A stretch of 64,000 bases of DNA, taken from positions 62,001 to 126,000 of the forward strand of contig NZ_JALHPR010000005.1 in NCBI RefSeq assembly GCF_022842375.1. The letters are read 5' to 3'. This document shows positions 1 through 8,506 of the stretch, in pieces. The position numbers were made by a program, and so were the translations under genes. The DNA is from Elioraea sp. (GTDB taxonomy: Bacteria; Pseudomonadota; Alphaproteobacteria; Acetobacterales; Acetobacteraceae). The notes beneath the pieces were generated by a model. That model did no database searches, was not told the DNA's origin, and saw only the letters and a list, made by a program, of their open reading frames with translations. The stretch's first letter is position 1; each line of letters opens with the position of its first letter.

Positions 1-477
1 GTAGCTCGCCACGCCGGCCACGAGGTCGGGCGCGAAGGAGGGCGCGAAGACGAGGCCGCGCTCGGCCGCCAGCGATGCGGCGTGTTCGCGCGCGGCATCG
101 AAATCCGCACCGTGCTCGATCAACTCGGCGCCGAAAGCGCGCATCGCGGCATTCTTCTCGGTGCTGTTGCCGCGCGGCACGACGATGGTGACGGCAACGC
201 CATGGCGCCGCCCCGCGTAGGCGAGACTCTGGCCGTGGTTGCCGCGCGTGGCGCTGACGATGCCTGGCACATCAGGCCGTGATGCCTTCAGCCGATCGAG
301 GAATACGAGGCCGCCGCGCACCTTGAAGGCGCCGGTTGGCGTATGGTTCTCGTGCTTGACCCAGGCCTCCGCCCCGAGGCGGGCGGAGAGCAGGGGCCAG
401 GCGTATTGCGGCGTGGGCGGCATGGCGGCGTGCACGATGCGTGCGGCGGCCTCGAGCGCTGGAAGGTCGTGCTGCAT
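1..477 (-). CDS. Threonine/serine dehydratase-like PLP enzyme (3' end outside window)
   Basis: The first 159 residues of a fold-type II PLP enzyme are present; the C-terminal half lies beyond the left edge. The PLP lysine is recognisable as K52 in GAFKVRGG, preceded by a KHENHTPT stretch. The phosphate/substrate loop SATRGNHGQS follows, as in biosynthetic and catabolic threonine dehydratases. These enzymes deaminate Thr or Ser to 2-oxo acids in the cytosol. The ATG at 477 is the first start in frame, and the gene diverges from the ring-opening hydrolase at 577. Without the rest it is unclear whether an ACT regulatory domain is present, so threonine ammonia-lyase versus a serine/hydroxyaspartate dehydratase cannot be decided. 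Confidence 0.8.
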   Translation of the reverse strand, partial: MQHDLPALEAAARIVHAAMPPTPQYAWPLLSARLGAEAWVKHENHTPTGAFKVRGGLVFLDRLKASRPDVPGIVSATRGNHGQSLAYAGRRHGVAVTIVVPRGNSTEKNAAMRAFGAELIEHGADFDAAREHAASLAAERGLVFAPSFAPDLVAGVASY

Positions 478-576
478 GGCAGTGACCCTAGCGCGGGATT
501 GCCGGTGCCGCTAACCTCCCCCAGGGAAGAAAGCACCGGGCACGGCAGTCCTTGGCCTCACGGCTGACAGGAAGCC

Positions 577-1614
577 ATGCCCCGCGCCTTCGCCCTTCGC
601 CTCGACATGCCCGATCCTGCTGATGCCGGCGCGCTCGCCGCTGCGCTCAGCACCGGTGTGTTGCGGGCTGACGCCGTGCGCGCGGTGCTGATCAAGACGC
701 CCGGCAATGGGCTGACCAACGATTTCTCGCGTGACCTTGCGGCGCGGTCGGTCGCCGCGGTGCTGCGTGCGCACGGGGCTGTGTTGCCGATGATCCTCCC
801 CTCCGGCGGGGTCGAGGGCATTGCCGTGCCGCACATGCTCCTGCTTGGCCGTGAGGAGGGCGATGTCGCATCGCCGGATCGTCGGTTGGCGCTCGGATTT
901 GCCCGCGGGGAAGCGCTCGCGGGCTCGGCCATCGGCACGGCAGTGATGGCCGAGGCCGTTGCCGCGACGGTCGCAGCGGCGATGCGCGATGCCAGGCTCG
1001 CAGGAGGTGACGTTGCCCTCGCCATCGTCAAGGCGCCGCTGCCCACACCGTCGGACTTCGGCGGCGATCATGCGGCGCTGAAGGCGCGTGCGCGCGGTGC
1101 GGCGGCGCTCGGCGTCATGGCAGCGCTCGGCGAGCTCGACGCTGCGCGGCTCGCAACCGTCGCGATCTGCAATGACGCGTCGCTGTTCTCCTCGCGTGCC
1201 CTGGTCGCTGCCGGAACGGATGTCATGGCACCCGAGGTGCTCGTGCTCGGCATGGGCATGGGCTGGGGTGGCGATCTCGTCGCTGCCTCCGCCGCACTCG
1301 ATGACATGCTTGATGCGCGGGGGTTCCGCGCCGTGCTTGCCCGTTCCGGCCTCTCGCAGCTGCCGGATGACGGCGCGCGGGTTGCCGCACTTCTCGTCAA
1401 GGGCGCGATGCCAGCGCAGCTCCGCGGCACGCGGCCCGCCGCGCATGACGATGACGATATCCACCCCAACCGCCACTGGCGTGCCGCGATGTCGGGCGTC
1501 ATCGGCGCGCTGACGGGAGACCTCCGCCCCTTCCTTTCGGGGGGCGGCGAACACCAGGGGCCGCCAGGCGGTGTGACCGTGGCGGTGATTGCACGGACAG
1601 GACAGGGAGAGTGA
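577..1614 (+). CDS. Ring-opening amidohydrolase, cyanuric acid hydrolase/barbiturase (AtzD/TrzD) family
   Basis: A 345-residue protein, near the usual 350-370 of the AtzD/TrzD/barbiturase family, which hydrolytically opens cyanuric acid or barbituric acid. The family is built from three similar domains, each contributing a Lys and a Ser. Candidate pairs here are K40 with S76 (PSGGVEG), K152 (VKAP) with S205/S206 (FSSRALVAAGTD), and K275 (VKGAMP) with S306 (MSGVIGAL). The ATG at 577 follows an AGGAAG site. The stop lies 4 bp before the next gene, so the two are almost surely cotranscribed. The facing amidohydrolase and Tct importer suggest catabolism of a cyclic amide. Substrate (cyanurate, barbiturate or another ring) is not readable from sequence. 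Confidence 0.87.
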   Translation: MPRAFALRLDMPDPADAGALAAALSTGVLRADAVRAVLIKTPGNGLTNDFSRDLAARSVAAVLRAHGAVLPMILPSGGVEGIAVPHMLLLGREEGDVASPDRRLALGFARGEALAGSAIGTAVMAEAVAATVAAAMRDARLAGGDVALAIVKAPLPTPSDFGGDHAALKARARGAAALGVMAALGELDAARLATVAICNDASLFSSRALVAAGTDVMAPEVLVLGMGMGWGGDLVAASAALDDMLDARGFRAVLARSGLSQLPDDGARVAALLVKGAMPAQLRGTRPAAHDDDDIHPNRHWRAAMSGVIGALTGDLRPFLSGGGEHQGPPGGVTVAVIARTGQGE

Positions 1615-1618
1615 GCTG

Positions 1619-2503
1619 ATGGACATCGAAGCAATCAGGGAAACCTTCGACCGTGACGGGTTCGTGACGATCGAGCGGCTGTTCGACGAGGCGGAGGTCG
1701 AGGGCCTCCGGGCCAAGACCCGCGCCGTGCTTGGCGATGCGGTGGGCATCCCAGGCGAGACGAAGGTGTTCGACGTGGAGGAAAGCCACACGGCCGCCGA
1801 TCCGCGCGTGCGGCGGATCAAGAAGCCGCACGAGGTCGATCCGCTCTACTGGCAGGAGGCGTGCAACGCCAAGATCGTGCGGGTCGCCACCGCCCTGCTC
1901 GGCCCATCGGTGCGGCTGCACCACAGCAAGATCAACCTGAAATCGGCGAAATACGGCTCGCCGCTCGAATGGCACCAAGACTGGGCGTTCATTCCGCACA
2001 CGAACATGGATCTCGCGATCTGCTCCGTCATGCTCGACGAGGTGGGCGAGGACAACGGGCCGATGCTGGTGATCCCGGGGACACACAAGGGGCCGCTGAT
2101 CAGCCACCATGACGGCGGGTGGTTCGTCGGCGCCATCCCGCCGGATACGATCCCGATCGAGAGGGCCGTGAAGCTCATGGGCCCCCCGGGAACCGTGACG
2201 TTCCATCACCCGCTGCTGGTCCACGGCTCGGCGCTGAACACGTCGTCGCGCCAGCGCTGGATGCTCTTCTATGAATACACCGCGGCCGATGCGTGGCCGT
2301 TGATCTATACGCCCGAGTGGAACGAATACATGGGGCGCCTTGTGTGCGGCGAGCCATCGCCCGCGATCAGGGTCGAGAACGTCGCGGTGACGATGCCGCT
2401 GCCGGTGCGCGATGCCGGGTCGATCTACAACAACCAGCGCGCGGCGAAGAAGCGCTTCTTCGCCACGTACGAGGATGCGTCGGGCTCCGCCGCCGGCGGG
2501 TGA
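1619..2503 (+). CDS. Phytanoyl-CoA dioxygenase (PhyH) family Fe(II)/2-oxoglutarate oxygenase
   Basis: A 294-residue cytosolic non-heme iron dioxygenase. The 2-His-1-carboxylate iron triad is visible as H119 and D121 in EWHQDW and H202 in LLVHGS. R211 or R213 (SSRQRW) is placed to bind 2-oxoglutarate. The family hydroxylates unactivated C-H bonds with decarboxylation of 2-oxoglutarate. I chose the ATG at 1619 because an AGGGAGA site precedes it; an in-frame ATG 30 bp upstream lies inside the previous gene. It follows the ring-opening hydrolase by 4 bp, suggesting it hydroxylates a substrate or product of the same pathway. The actual substrate is unknown; PhyH members act on many small molecules besides phytanoyl-CoA. 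Confidence 0.87.
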   Translation: MDIEAIRETFDRDGFVTIERLFDEAEVEGLRAKTRAVLGDAVGIPGETKVFDVEESHTAADPRVRRIKKPHEVDPLYWQEACNAKIVRVATALLGPSVRLHHSKINLKSAKYGSPLEWHQDWAFIPHTNMDLAICSVMLDEVGEDNGPMLVIPGTHKGPLISHHDGGWFVGAIPPDTIPIERAVKLMGPPGTVTFHHPLLVHGSALNTSSRQRWMLFYEYTAADAWPLIYTPEWNEYMGRLVCGEPSPAIRVENVAVTMPLPVRDAGSIYNNQRAAKKRFFATYEDASGSAAGG

Positions 2504-2509
2504 TGGGGC

Positions 2510-4015
2510 TCAGAACCGCAGGACCGTGTCGTACGTTTCCGCGGCGATCGGGGTGGCGTTGCAACGGGCGATGATCGGGCGGTACGCATCGGTGATGCGC
2601 ACCGCCTGGCGCTCCGCCTTCTCGATCAGCGGCAGCAGCGCGCGGTGCTCGGCGACGATCTCGGCGACGATCGCCGCCTCGTCGATGCGGGTGAGCTTGC
2701 CGCCCCGCATCACCACCTCGCCATCGACCAGCATGAGGTCGAGGCTGGCACCTTCCTCGTTGTAGACGAGCTGCCCCCGCGGCTCGTTCAGCGGCACGAA
2801 GGCGATGCTGTCGAGCCGGTAGGCGGCAAGGTCGGCGATCGCGCCGACGCTGATCTGGCCGAGCGCGTCACCGAAGCCGAAGGCGCGCGCACCGCCCACC
2901 GTGCCGGCGCGGAACGCCTCGGCAGCACCGATCCAGCGCGTGGGATCATCGCCGCGCAGCTTGTTCACGAGTGCAGCCGCGGCGACCACCTGCAGCATAT
3001 TGTTGTTCTCGATCGATCCGCAGCCATCCGTGCCGAGCGAGATGTTGATGCCGGCATCGAGCATGCGCCTGATCGGCGCGATGCCCGAGCCGAGCTTGAG
3101 GTTCGAGATGGGGTTGTGCTGCACCGTCGCCCCCGAGGCGGCGATCAGCTCGATCTCGCGCGGTGTCAGCCACACGCCGTGGATCAGGCTCGTCATCGGC
3201 TTCAGGAAGCCGATCCGCGCGAGATACTCCACCATCGTGGAGCCGTAGAGCGCCTGGCCGGCAACGACCTGCAGGCGTGTTTCCTGCACATGGATGTTGA
3301 TCGGCAGCGCGTGGCGGTCCGCCAGGTCGCGCAGCGCGCCGAGGAAGCCTTCGGTGCAGCGCTGTGGTGCGGAGGGCGACACGATGTAGCCGACCCGGTT
3401 CGCCCGCGGGTGCCGCGCCTTGGCCAGCGTCTCGGCGTAGGCGAGTGATTCCTTCGGATCGGTGCGCGGCAGGGCGTTGAGCTCTGCCAGCAGGGCAGGG
3501 GGGAACATCTCCTCGACGAAGGGCATGCCCTGGAAGAACGGCTTGTCGAACAGGTTGATGCCGACGAGAGCACGCAAGCCTGCATCGGTGTAGGCACGGA
3601 ACGCCGCGTCCACATGCACGGTGTTCAGGCTCGGCGAGATGTTGAGGTCATCGACGAGCGTCGTTGCACCGCCGCGCAGCGCGCCGATCGCGCCGATCAG
3701 CGTGCGGAGATAGACCTGCCGCTCGGTGTAGGCGATCGGCTCGAGCGGGCGGACATTGTTCATCCAGAGTTCGAGCGGCAGGTTCTCGTGCCGCCCCTTG
3801 AAGAAATGCTCGTGGCTGTGGTGGTGGCCGTTGATCAGCCCAGGCGTGACCAGGCGGTTGCCGCAGTCGAGCACCTCGCCTTCCGGCTCGGCGCTGCCCG
3901 CGGGGCGGATCGCTGTGATCCGCCCCTCGCGCACGACGATGTCCACCGTCCCGTTCGACGGCGTGGCGTCCGGTCCCAGAAGGGCAAGCGCGCCGGTGAG
4001 CGTGATGGTGGACAT
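2510..4015 (-). CDS. Amidohydrolase-superfamily deaminase/chlorohydrolase (ATZ/TRZ-like)
   Basis: A 501-residue metal-dependent hydrolase of the cytosine/guanine deaminase-AtzB-TrzN branch. The metal ligands are readable: H64 and H66 (GHHHSHEHFF), H242 (INIHVQET), H279 (SLIHGVW) and D330 (SLGTDG). E245 sits in the general-base position of the HxxE motif. These enzymes remove amino, chloro or alkylamino groups from purine, pyrimidine or triazine rings. It is the last gene of a tctB-tctA-tctC-amidohydrolase run on the minus strand, 15 bp after tctC. It converges on the PhyH gene with a 6 bp gap. Together with the AtzD-family enzyme it points to a heterocycle catabolic cassette. The leaving group and ring are inference. 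Confidence 0.85.
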   Translation of the reverse strand: MSTITLTGALALLGPDATPSNGTVDIVVREGRITAIRPAGSAEPEGEVLDCGNRLVTPGLINGHHHSHEHFFKGRHENLPLELWMNNVRPLEPIAYTERQVYLRTLIGAIGALRGGATTLVDDLNISPSLNTVHVDAAFRAYTDAGLRALVGINLFDKPFFQGMPFVEEMFPPALLAELNALPRTDPKESLAYAETLAKARHPRANRVGYIVSPSAPQRCTEGFLGALRDLADRHALPINIHVQETRLQVVAGQALYGSTMVEYLARIGFLKPMTSLIHGVWLTPREIELIAASGATVQHNPISNLKLGSGIAPIRRMLDAGINISLGTDGCGSIENNNMLQVVAAAALVNKLRGDDPTRWIGAAEAFRAGTVGGARAFGFGDALGQISVGAIADLAAYRLDSIAFVPLNEPRGQLVYNEEGASLDLMLVDGEVVMRGGKLTRIDEAAIVAEIVAEHRALLPLIEKAERQAVRITDAYRPIIARCNATPIAAETYDTVLRF

Positions 4016-4030
4016 CGTTTCGGCCTCGTG

Positions 4031-4987
4031 TCAGCGGTTGCGCAGGTTTGCGTAGAGCGTGCGGAGTTCGGCCTTCTCCTTCTCGAACGCCTCGGCGAAG
4101 GCCTTGTGGTCGAGGAACTGGATGCCGCTGTTGATGCGCCCGATCAAGGTCAGGAAGCCAGGGTCCTGCGCCATCTTCGCGAAACCTTCCGAGAGTTTCT
4201 CGATGCGGTCCTGCGGCGTGCCCTTCGGCGCCATGATGCCGAGCCAGAACAGCCATTGCACCGGCTGGCCGGCCTCGGCGCAGGTCGGAACGTTCGGGAA
4301 GCGCGCGAGGCGCGCGACATCGGTCACGCAGATCGGCTTCACCTTGCCGGCTTCGATATGCTCGCCCACCACGGCGGGAAGGCCCGCATAGGCCATGGTG
4401 TTGCCCCCAAGCAGCGCGTTCATGGCAGGCCCGCCGCCACCGAAATCGACGCCGCGCATGCGAATGTTCGCGCCCGCCTTCAGCATCTCGAACGCGGTGA
4501 AGGTGAGGCCGTTGACGTTGTCGGAGGAGTACACGATCCGGTCCGGGTTTGCGCGGGCATGCGCGATCATGCCGGCGAGGTCGGTGAACGGCGCGTTTGC
4601 GGCGGCGACGAACACCACTGGCGCGAAGTTGATCCGCGCGACGGGGATGAAATCCTCGGCCTTGAACGGCAGGTTCTCAACCTGCGGCCGAAGCGAGTTG
4701 ATCGTGGGGTCGCCGAGCAGCAGCGTGTAGCCATCGGCCTGCGCGCGCGCCACCTCGGTCGCACCCACCACGCCGCCGCCGCCGGCGCGCAGGATCGAGA
4801 TCATCGGCTGGCCGATGAACGGCTCTGCCACGGTGGTGATGATCGCCGCGTGAAGGCTCGTCGCCCCACCTGGCGGATAGGGGGTGACCAGCCGCACGGG
4901 CCTGTCGGGGAACGTCGCCTGTGCCAGGGCAGGTCCGGCGAGCAGTGCGGCACCGAGGGCGCCGCAGAGGATGGTCCGCTTCAACAT
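4031..4987 (-). CDS. tctC: Tripartite tricarboxylate transporter substrate-binding protein (TctC/Bug family)
   Basis: A 318-residue periplasmic binding protein. The N-terminus is a typical signal peptide (MLKRTILCG, hydrophobic core, cleavage near ALAQA), then the PDRPVRLVTPYPPGG opening of Bug proteins. These bind carboxylates and amidated or aromatic acids and deliver them to a TctAB membrane pair. I start it at the ATG at 4987, preceded by GGGAG; the open frame extends much further upstream but that part lies inside tctA. Unlike many orphan Bug genes it is next to its own tctA and tctB. The following amidohydrolase makes a nitrogen-containing cyclic or amide substrate plausible. Confidence 0.9.
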   Translation of the reverse strand: MLKRTILCGALGAALLAGPALAQATFPDRPVRLVTPYPPGGATSLHAAIITTVAEPFIGQPMISILRAGGGGVVGATEVARAQADGYTLLLGDPTINSLRPQVENLPFKAEDFIPVARINFAPVVFVAAANAPFTDLAGMIAHARANPDRIVYSSDNVNGLTFTAFEMLKAGANIRMRGVDFGGGGPAMNALLGGNTMAYAGLPAVVGEHIEAGKVKPICVTDVARLARFPNVPTCAEAGQPVQWLFWLGIMAPKGTPQDRIEKLSEGFAKMAQDPGFLTLIGRINSGIQFLDHKAFAEAFEKEKAELRTLYANLRNR

Positions 4988-5019
4988 CGTTGGTCTCCCG
5001 TTGTGAGTGGAATTCGGCA

Positions 5020-6504
5020 TCACGCGGCGCGTCGCCTGAACGCAGCCCAGGTCATCGCCGCGAGCGCCGCCGCGACGATCGCGACCATCACGCCCGAGAC
5101 GGGCCGCGTGACGAAGATGGCAAGCCCGTCGGTCGAGAGCAGGAGCGATTGCCTGAGCGCGTTCTCGAGCCCGGGGGCGACGAGCATCGCGATCACCATT
5201 GGTGGGATCGGGATGCCAAGCCTGCGCATCACGTAGCCAGCCACGCCGCCCGCGATCGCGATCCAGACGTCGAGCAGCGCGCTGTTCACTGCATAGGCGC
5301 CGACGAGCGCGACCGCGACGACCAATGGCGACAGGGCCGAGCGCGGGATGCGCGTGATCAGGCGTGCGATGCGAATCGCACCGAGGCCAAGCGCGAGCAG
5401 CATCACGTTCGCAACGATCAGCACGGCGAAGAACCCGTAGACGAGCGCTGCATGCTTCTGGAACAGCAGCGGGCCCGGTGTCAGGCCCTGCGCCATGAAG
5501 GCGCCAAGCAGCACGGCCGTGACGGTATCGCCCGGGATGCCGAACACCATCATGGGGATCAGGTCGCCCGGGCAGGCGCCGTTGTTGCCGCTCTCGGCGG
5601 CCGCCACGCCTTCGAGGCTGCCGCGCCCATAGAGCTCGGGCTCCTTCGACAAGCGCTTGGCGAGCCCGTAGGACAGCCAGCACGCGATCTCCGCCCCGAT
5701 GCCTGGCAGCACGCCGACGCCGAAGCCGATCAGCGTCGAGCGCCCGATCGTCGGCGTCACCCGCAGGAACTCGGCGAGCTTTAGCGCTGCCTCGCCAGGG
5801 CGGATCGCGTTCACCGCCGCAGGCTCCGGCGGGCGCGCGGCGGCTTCGGTGAACACCTCGGCCAGCGCAAACAATCCGATCAACAGCGGAATGAACGCGA
5901 TGCCGCCGGAGAGCTCGTAGGAGCCGAAGGTGAAGCGCGTCTGCCCCGACATGGGGTCGAGCCCGATCGAGGCGATGAGGAGGCCGACGCCTGCCGAAAG
6001 CGCTGCCTTCGCCGGCGACCGCCCTGCGACCGAACCGATCGTCAGCAGTGCGATCAGGTAGAGCATCACCATCTCTGGCGGGCCGAAGGCGAGCGCCACC
6101 GAGGCAAGCCAGGTGGCGAGAAGGATGAGCCCGATCGTCGCCATCAGGTCGGCGGCGACGGAGGCGTAGAGGCTCATCTCGAGCGCGCGCCGCGCCTGGC
6201 CGGCGCGGGCCAGCGCGTTGCCGTCGATCGCCGTTGCCGCCGCCGCTGCGGTGCCGGGGGTGGCGATTGTGATGGCGGGGATCGAGCCCGCGTAGATCGC
6301 TGCCTTGAACACGGCGAGCAGGAACGGGATGCCCACCTCGGGGCGCATGAAGAAGGTGAAGGGCGAGAGGATCGCCACCGCCATCGTTGCCGTGAGCCCC
6401 GGGATCGCGCCGACGACGATGCCGGCGACGAGACCTGCCAGGGCAGCCAGAAGGCTCGCCGGGTTCAGGATCACGCCAAAGCCGATGATCAGGTTCTCGA
6501 TCAT
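5020..6504 (-). CDS. tctA: Tripartite tricarboxylate transporter large permease TctA
   Basis: A 494-residue polytopic membrane protein with the TctA hallmarks. It has an N-terminal hydrophobic hairpin with GAIPGLTATM, a repeated ITIATPGTAAAAATAIDG element, and a second-half inverted-repeat copy around LPGIGAEIACWLSYG and AESGNNGACPGDLIPMM. TctA forms the translocation channel of a secondary, gradient-driven importer with TctB and the periplasmic TctC. It sits 22 bp after tctB and 32 bp before tctC on the same strand. Length is normal for the family (about 500). Nothing looks broken. The substrate follows from the local enzymes rather than from TctA itself. Confidence 0.92.
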   Translation of the reverse strand: MIENLIIGFGVILNPASLLAALAGLVAGIVVGAIPGLTATMAVAILSPFTFFMRPEVGIPFLLAVFKAAIYAGSIPAITIATPGTAAAAATAIDGNALARAGQARRALEMSLYASVAADLMATIGLILLATWLASVALAFGPPEMVMLYLIALLTIGSVAGRSPAKAALSAGVGLLIASIGLDPMSGQTRFTFGSYELSGGIAFIPLLIGLFALAEVFTEAAARPPEPAAVNAIRPGEAALKLAEFLRVTPTIGRSTLIGFGVGVLPGIGAEIACWLSYGLAKRLSKEPELYGRGSLEGVAAAESGNNGACPGDLIPMMVFGIPGDTVTAVLLGAFMAQGLTPGPLLFQKHAALVYGFFAVLIVANVMLLALGLGAIRIARLITRIPRSALSPLVVAVALVGAYAVNSALLDVWIAIAGGVAGYVMRRLGIPIPPMVIAMLVAPGLENALRQSLLLSTDGLAIFVTRPVSGVMVAIVAAALAAMTWAAFRRRAA

Positions 6505-6526
6505 CCCCGACGCCTCGATGGACTGT

Positions 6527-7000
6527 TCAATGCGGCCACCATGAGGGAAGGGGAAGCGTGGGGTCGGGGAACACGACCCTGAGCGTGCGCGCGAACAGGA
6601 GATGCACGGCGGAGAGGCTTACAGCTGTCGTGATGGCGAAGGCCAGCGGCCGCGTCCGCAGCACGACACCGATGCCGAGCATCGCGACGAGCAGCCCGGC
6701 ATAGATCCCGAGGAACGGCACGGCGGTTCCGCCGGCGATCACCGCAGCCATTGCGGCCCAGGGGCGCGTGGGCATCGCCTCCGCCGCGGGCGGTTCGGCG
6801 CGCCTCTGCGCGAGGACGATGCCTGTGGCACCCGCCAGCACGATGATCGCGGCCAGGACGGGGAAGAAGGCCGGTGACCGCATGTCGCCGATCGCGGCGA
6901 TCGTTGCGCCGGGAACCTGCGCGGGCACGAGCAGCAGGACCGCGGTGCCGAGAGAAGCGCCAGCAACGCCGATCATCGTTTCGCGAACGCGAAGCTCCAT
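6527..7000 (-). CDS. tctB: Tripartite tricarboxylate transporter small permease TctB
   Basis: A 157-residue hydrophobic protein with about four predicted membrane segments, the size and position expected of TctB, the poorly conserved small subunit of TTT importers. It is the promoter-proximal gene of the tctB-tctA-tctC-amidohydrolase run. Assignment rests mainly on hydropathy, length and context, since TctB has few fixed motifs. The start at 7000 is the first ATG in frame; the only purine-rich element before it is a weak GGGGTGG. The 60 bp to the subtilase stop upstream leave little room for a promoter, so transcription may begin within or before the subtilase gene. Confidence 0.82.
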   Translation of the reverse strand: MELRVRETMIGVAGASLGTAVLLLVPAQVPGATIAAIGDMRSPAFFPVLAAIIVLAGATGIVLAQRRAEPPAAEAMPTRPWAAMAAVIAGGTAVPFLGIYAGLLVAMLGIGVVLRTRPLAFAITTAVSLSAVHLLFARTLRVVFPDPTLPLPSWWPH

Positions 7001-7060
7001 GCCACCCCACCCGCATGCGTCACGCGCGGGAGGACAGCAAACGGCGTGCCAGCGTTCCGC

Positions 7061-8431
7061 TCAGCAGCCCTTGGCAGGCTGCACGAGCCCCCAGCCGAAC
7101 ACGGGGTCACGCCCCGGCGGGCCAAGATCGCGCGCCGCGCCGGCAAGGCGCCTGACCGCCGCCGCCGGGTCGCCATCCTCGGCCTCGCCGAGGAGGAGGG
7201 CGGCACTCACGAATGGCGTGGCGAAGGACGTGCCACTGCGCAGTGCTGCGGCACCATTCGCCCCGACAACGGGCAGCCCGACGCCGGGGGCGGCGAACGC
7301 GATGTGCCCGCCGCGCACGGCCCGCGTGTAGATCTCCCCCCGCGCATCGACGGCGGTGACCGCGATCGCCCACGGATAGGCAGCCGGATAGGCGACCGGC
7401 GCGCGCGGCCCGCCATTGCCGGCCGCGGCGACGAGCAGGATGCCGCGCGCGGCCGCCGCCGCACCGGCATCGTCAAGCACCGCGTTGGCGGGCCCGGCAA
7501 GGCTGAGGTTGATCACTGCGACATCACGTGCGGCAAGCAGGTCGATTGCAGCAACCAGGTCGAATGCGTCGGCAGCATCGCCATCGGACCGGAGGTGGAA
7601 CGGGTCAGCGGCGATGAGCGTCGCCCCTGGCACGAGGCCGCGCGCGACACCCGGCCCCTTGCCGACCAGCAGCGCTGCGACGGCCGTGCCATGCGCGGTC
7701 GACGACGCCCGGTAGCCGCGCGAGCGCGTTGTCTCAGCCCGCAGGGCGGCGCCGGCAAGGGCAGGATTGGCCGAGTTGATGCGTGTATCGACGAGGCCGA
7801 TGCGCAGGCCATCGCCACAGCGGGGTGCCTCTGGCCAGTTCACCTGCGCGAGATGCGTGCAGCCGCTCGCCGCGCACGGCAGCGCGGAGGGGCGGTACAG
7901 CGTGTTGGGGGCTATCCGCGCCCCGGGTGCGATCGCGCGCAGTTGTGCCGTGGCGGTGGCCGTGGTCATGCCTGCGGGGCCACGCAGGCGCATGACGCGG
8001 CCCCTGACGAGGCCGTTGGCCCGCTCTGCCACGACCGTGAAGCCCTGAACCTCCGCCGCGCGGCGCTGTGCATCCGTCAGCCCTGCGACCACGAGGTCGG
8101 CGCTCGCTTGGTTCGAAGGCGCCGGCGTCGGCGGCAAAGGCGGCGGGGGCGGTGCCGGCCGCTGGCCGAAGATGAGCCCGGCGACGCTGCGCAGATCGGC
8201 CAGGACATTGCCGCTGCCCGGGTTTGGGCCAAGGTCGATGCCGCCGCGCCCGCCTTCGCCGCCCGAGGAAGAGGCGTTGGGGGAGTTGGAGGAGGACGAC
8301 GAACTGTCGCTGCTCGGGCTATCGTCGTCATCGGCGCGCGCAGCCGGGCCGCCGAGTGCCACCACGAATGCAATGGCGAGCACGAGCGGTGCCCGGGGTG
8401 GCGGGAGTGCTTCGCGCGAACGTTGCATCAT
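7061..8431 (-). CDS. Secreted subtilisin-like serine protease (S8) with Asp/Ser-rich and Pro-rich N-terminal segment
   Basis: A 456-residue exported protease. A signal peptide (residues 1-33, cleaved near ARADD) precedes an acidic Ser/Asn-rich stretch (about 34-60) and a Pro-rich linker (about 92-106). An I9-like region comes next (about 110-185), then the S8 domain. The catalytic triad is D215 (GLVDTRI), H247 (TAHGTAVA) and S402 (SGTSFATP), with oxyanion N339 (AAAGNGG). Paired cysteines near 186-205 could form a disulfide. Two adjacent ATGs (8431, 8428) or one at 8458 could start it; none has a good ribosome site. It diverges from the ECF sigma gene 75 bp away, suggesting a functional link. 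Target proteins are unknown. Confidence 0.88.
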   Translation of the reverse strand: MMQRSREALPPPRAPLVLAIAFVVALGGPAARADDDDSPSSDSSSSSSNSPNASSSGGEGGRGGIDLGPNPGSGNVLADLRSVAGLIFGQRPAPPPPPLPPTPAPSNQASADLVVAGLTDAQRRAAEVQGFTVVAERANGLVRGRVMRLRGPAGMTTATATAQLRAIAPGARIAPNTLYRPSALPCAASGCTHLAQVNWPEAPRCGDGLRIGLVDTRINSANPALAGAALRAETTRSRGYRASSTAHGTAVAALLVGKGPGVARGLVPGATLIAADPFHLRSDGDAADAFDLVAAIDLLAARDVAVINLSLAGPANAVLDDAGAAAAARGILLVAAAGNGGPRAPVAYPAAYPWAIAVTAVDARGEIYTRAVRGGHIAFAAPGVGLPVVGANGAAALRSGTSFATPFVSAALLLGEAEDGDPAAAVRRLAGAARDLGPPGRDPVFGWGLVQPAKGC

Positions 8432-8506
8432 GGCAAGGTGGCGACGAACTCCCCACATCGTCAAGGCCGCGCCGCCGCGCGTCGACCCTGTTCTGGAACT
8501 GCAATC

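Noticed and set aside
502-539. CCGGTGC and GCACCGG arms in the first divergent region
   Set aside because: Seven bp arms with a 24 bp gap in GC-rich DNA are weak; kept only as a remark.
511-1821. A 436-codon open frame antisense to the AtzD-family hydrolase gene
   Set aside because: It covers the gene on the opposite strand, is Arg/His-rich and has no family pattern; long antisense frames are expected at this GC content.
3614-5236. Plus-strand 540-codon frame across the amidohydrolase and tctC
   Set aside because: Composition is that of a shadow frame (Arg, Asp, His, Ala heavy); the minus-strand genes have clear motifs.
8495-8499. GGAAC just before the sigma GTG as an ECF -35 element
   Set aside because: No CGTT follows at 16-17 bp and it is too close to the start codon; more likely part of the ribosome site.
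7046-8506. Upstream extension of the sigma factor frame
   Set aside because: This part is antisense to the subtilase and has no protein-like features; the sigma domain begins after GTG 8507.
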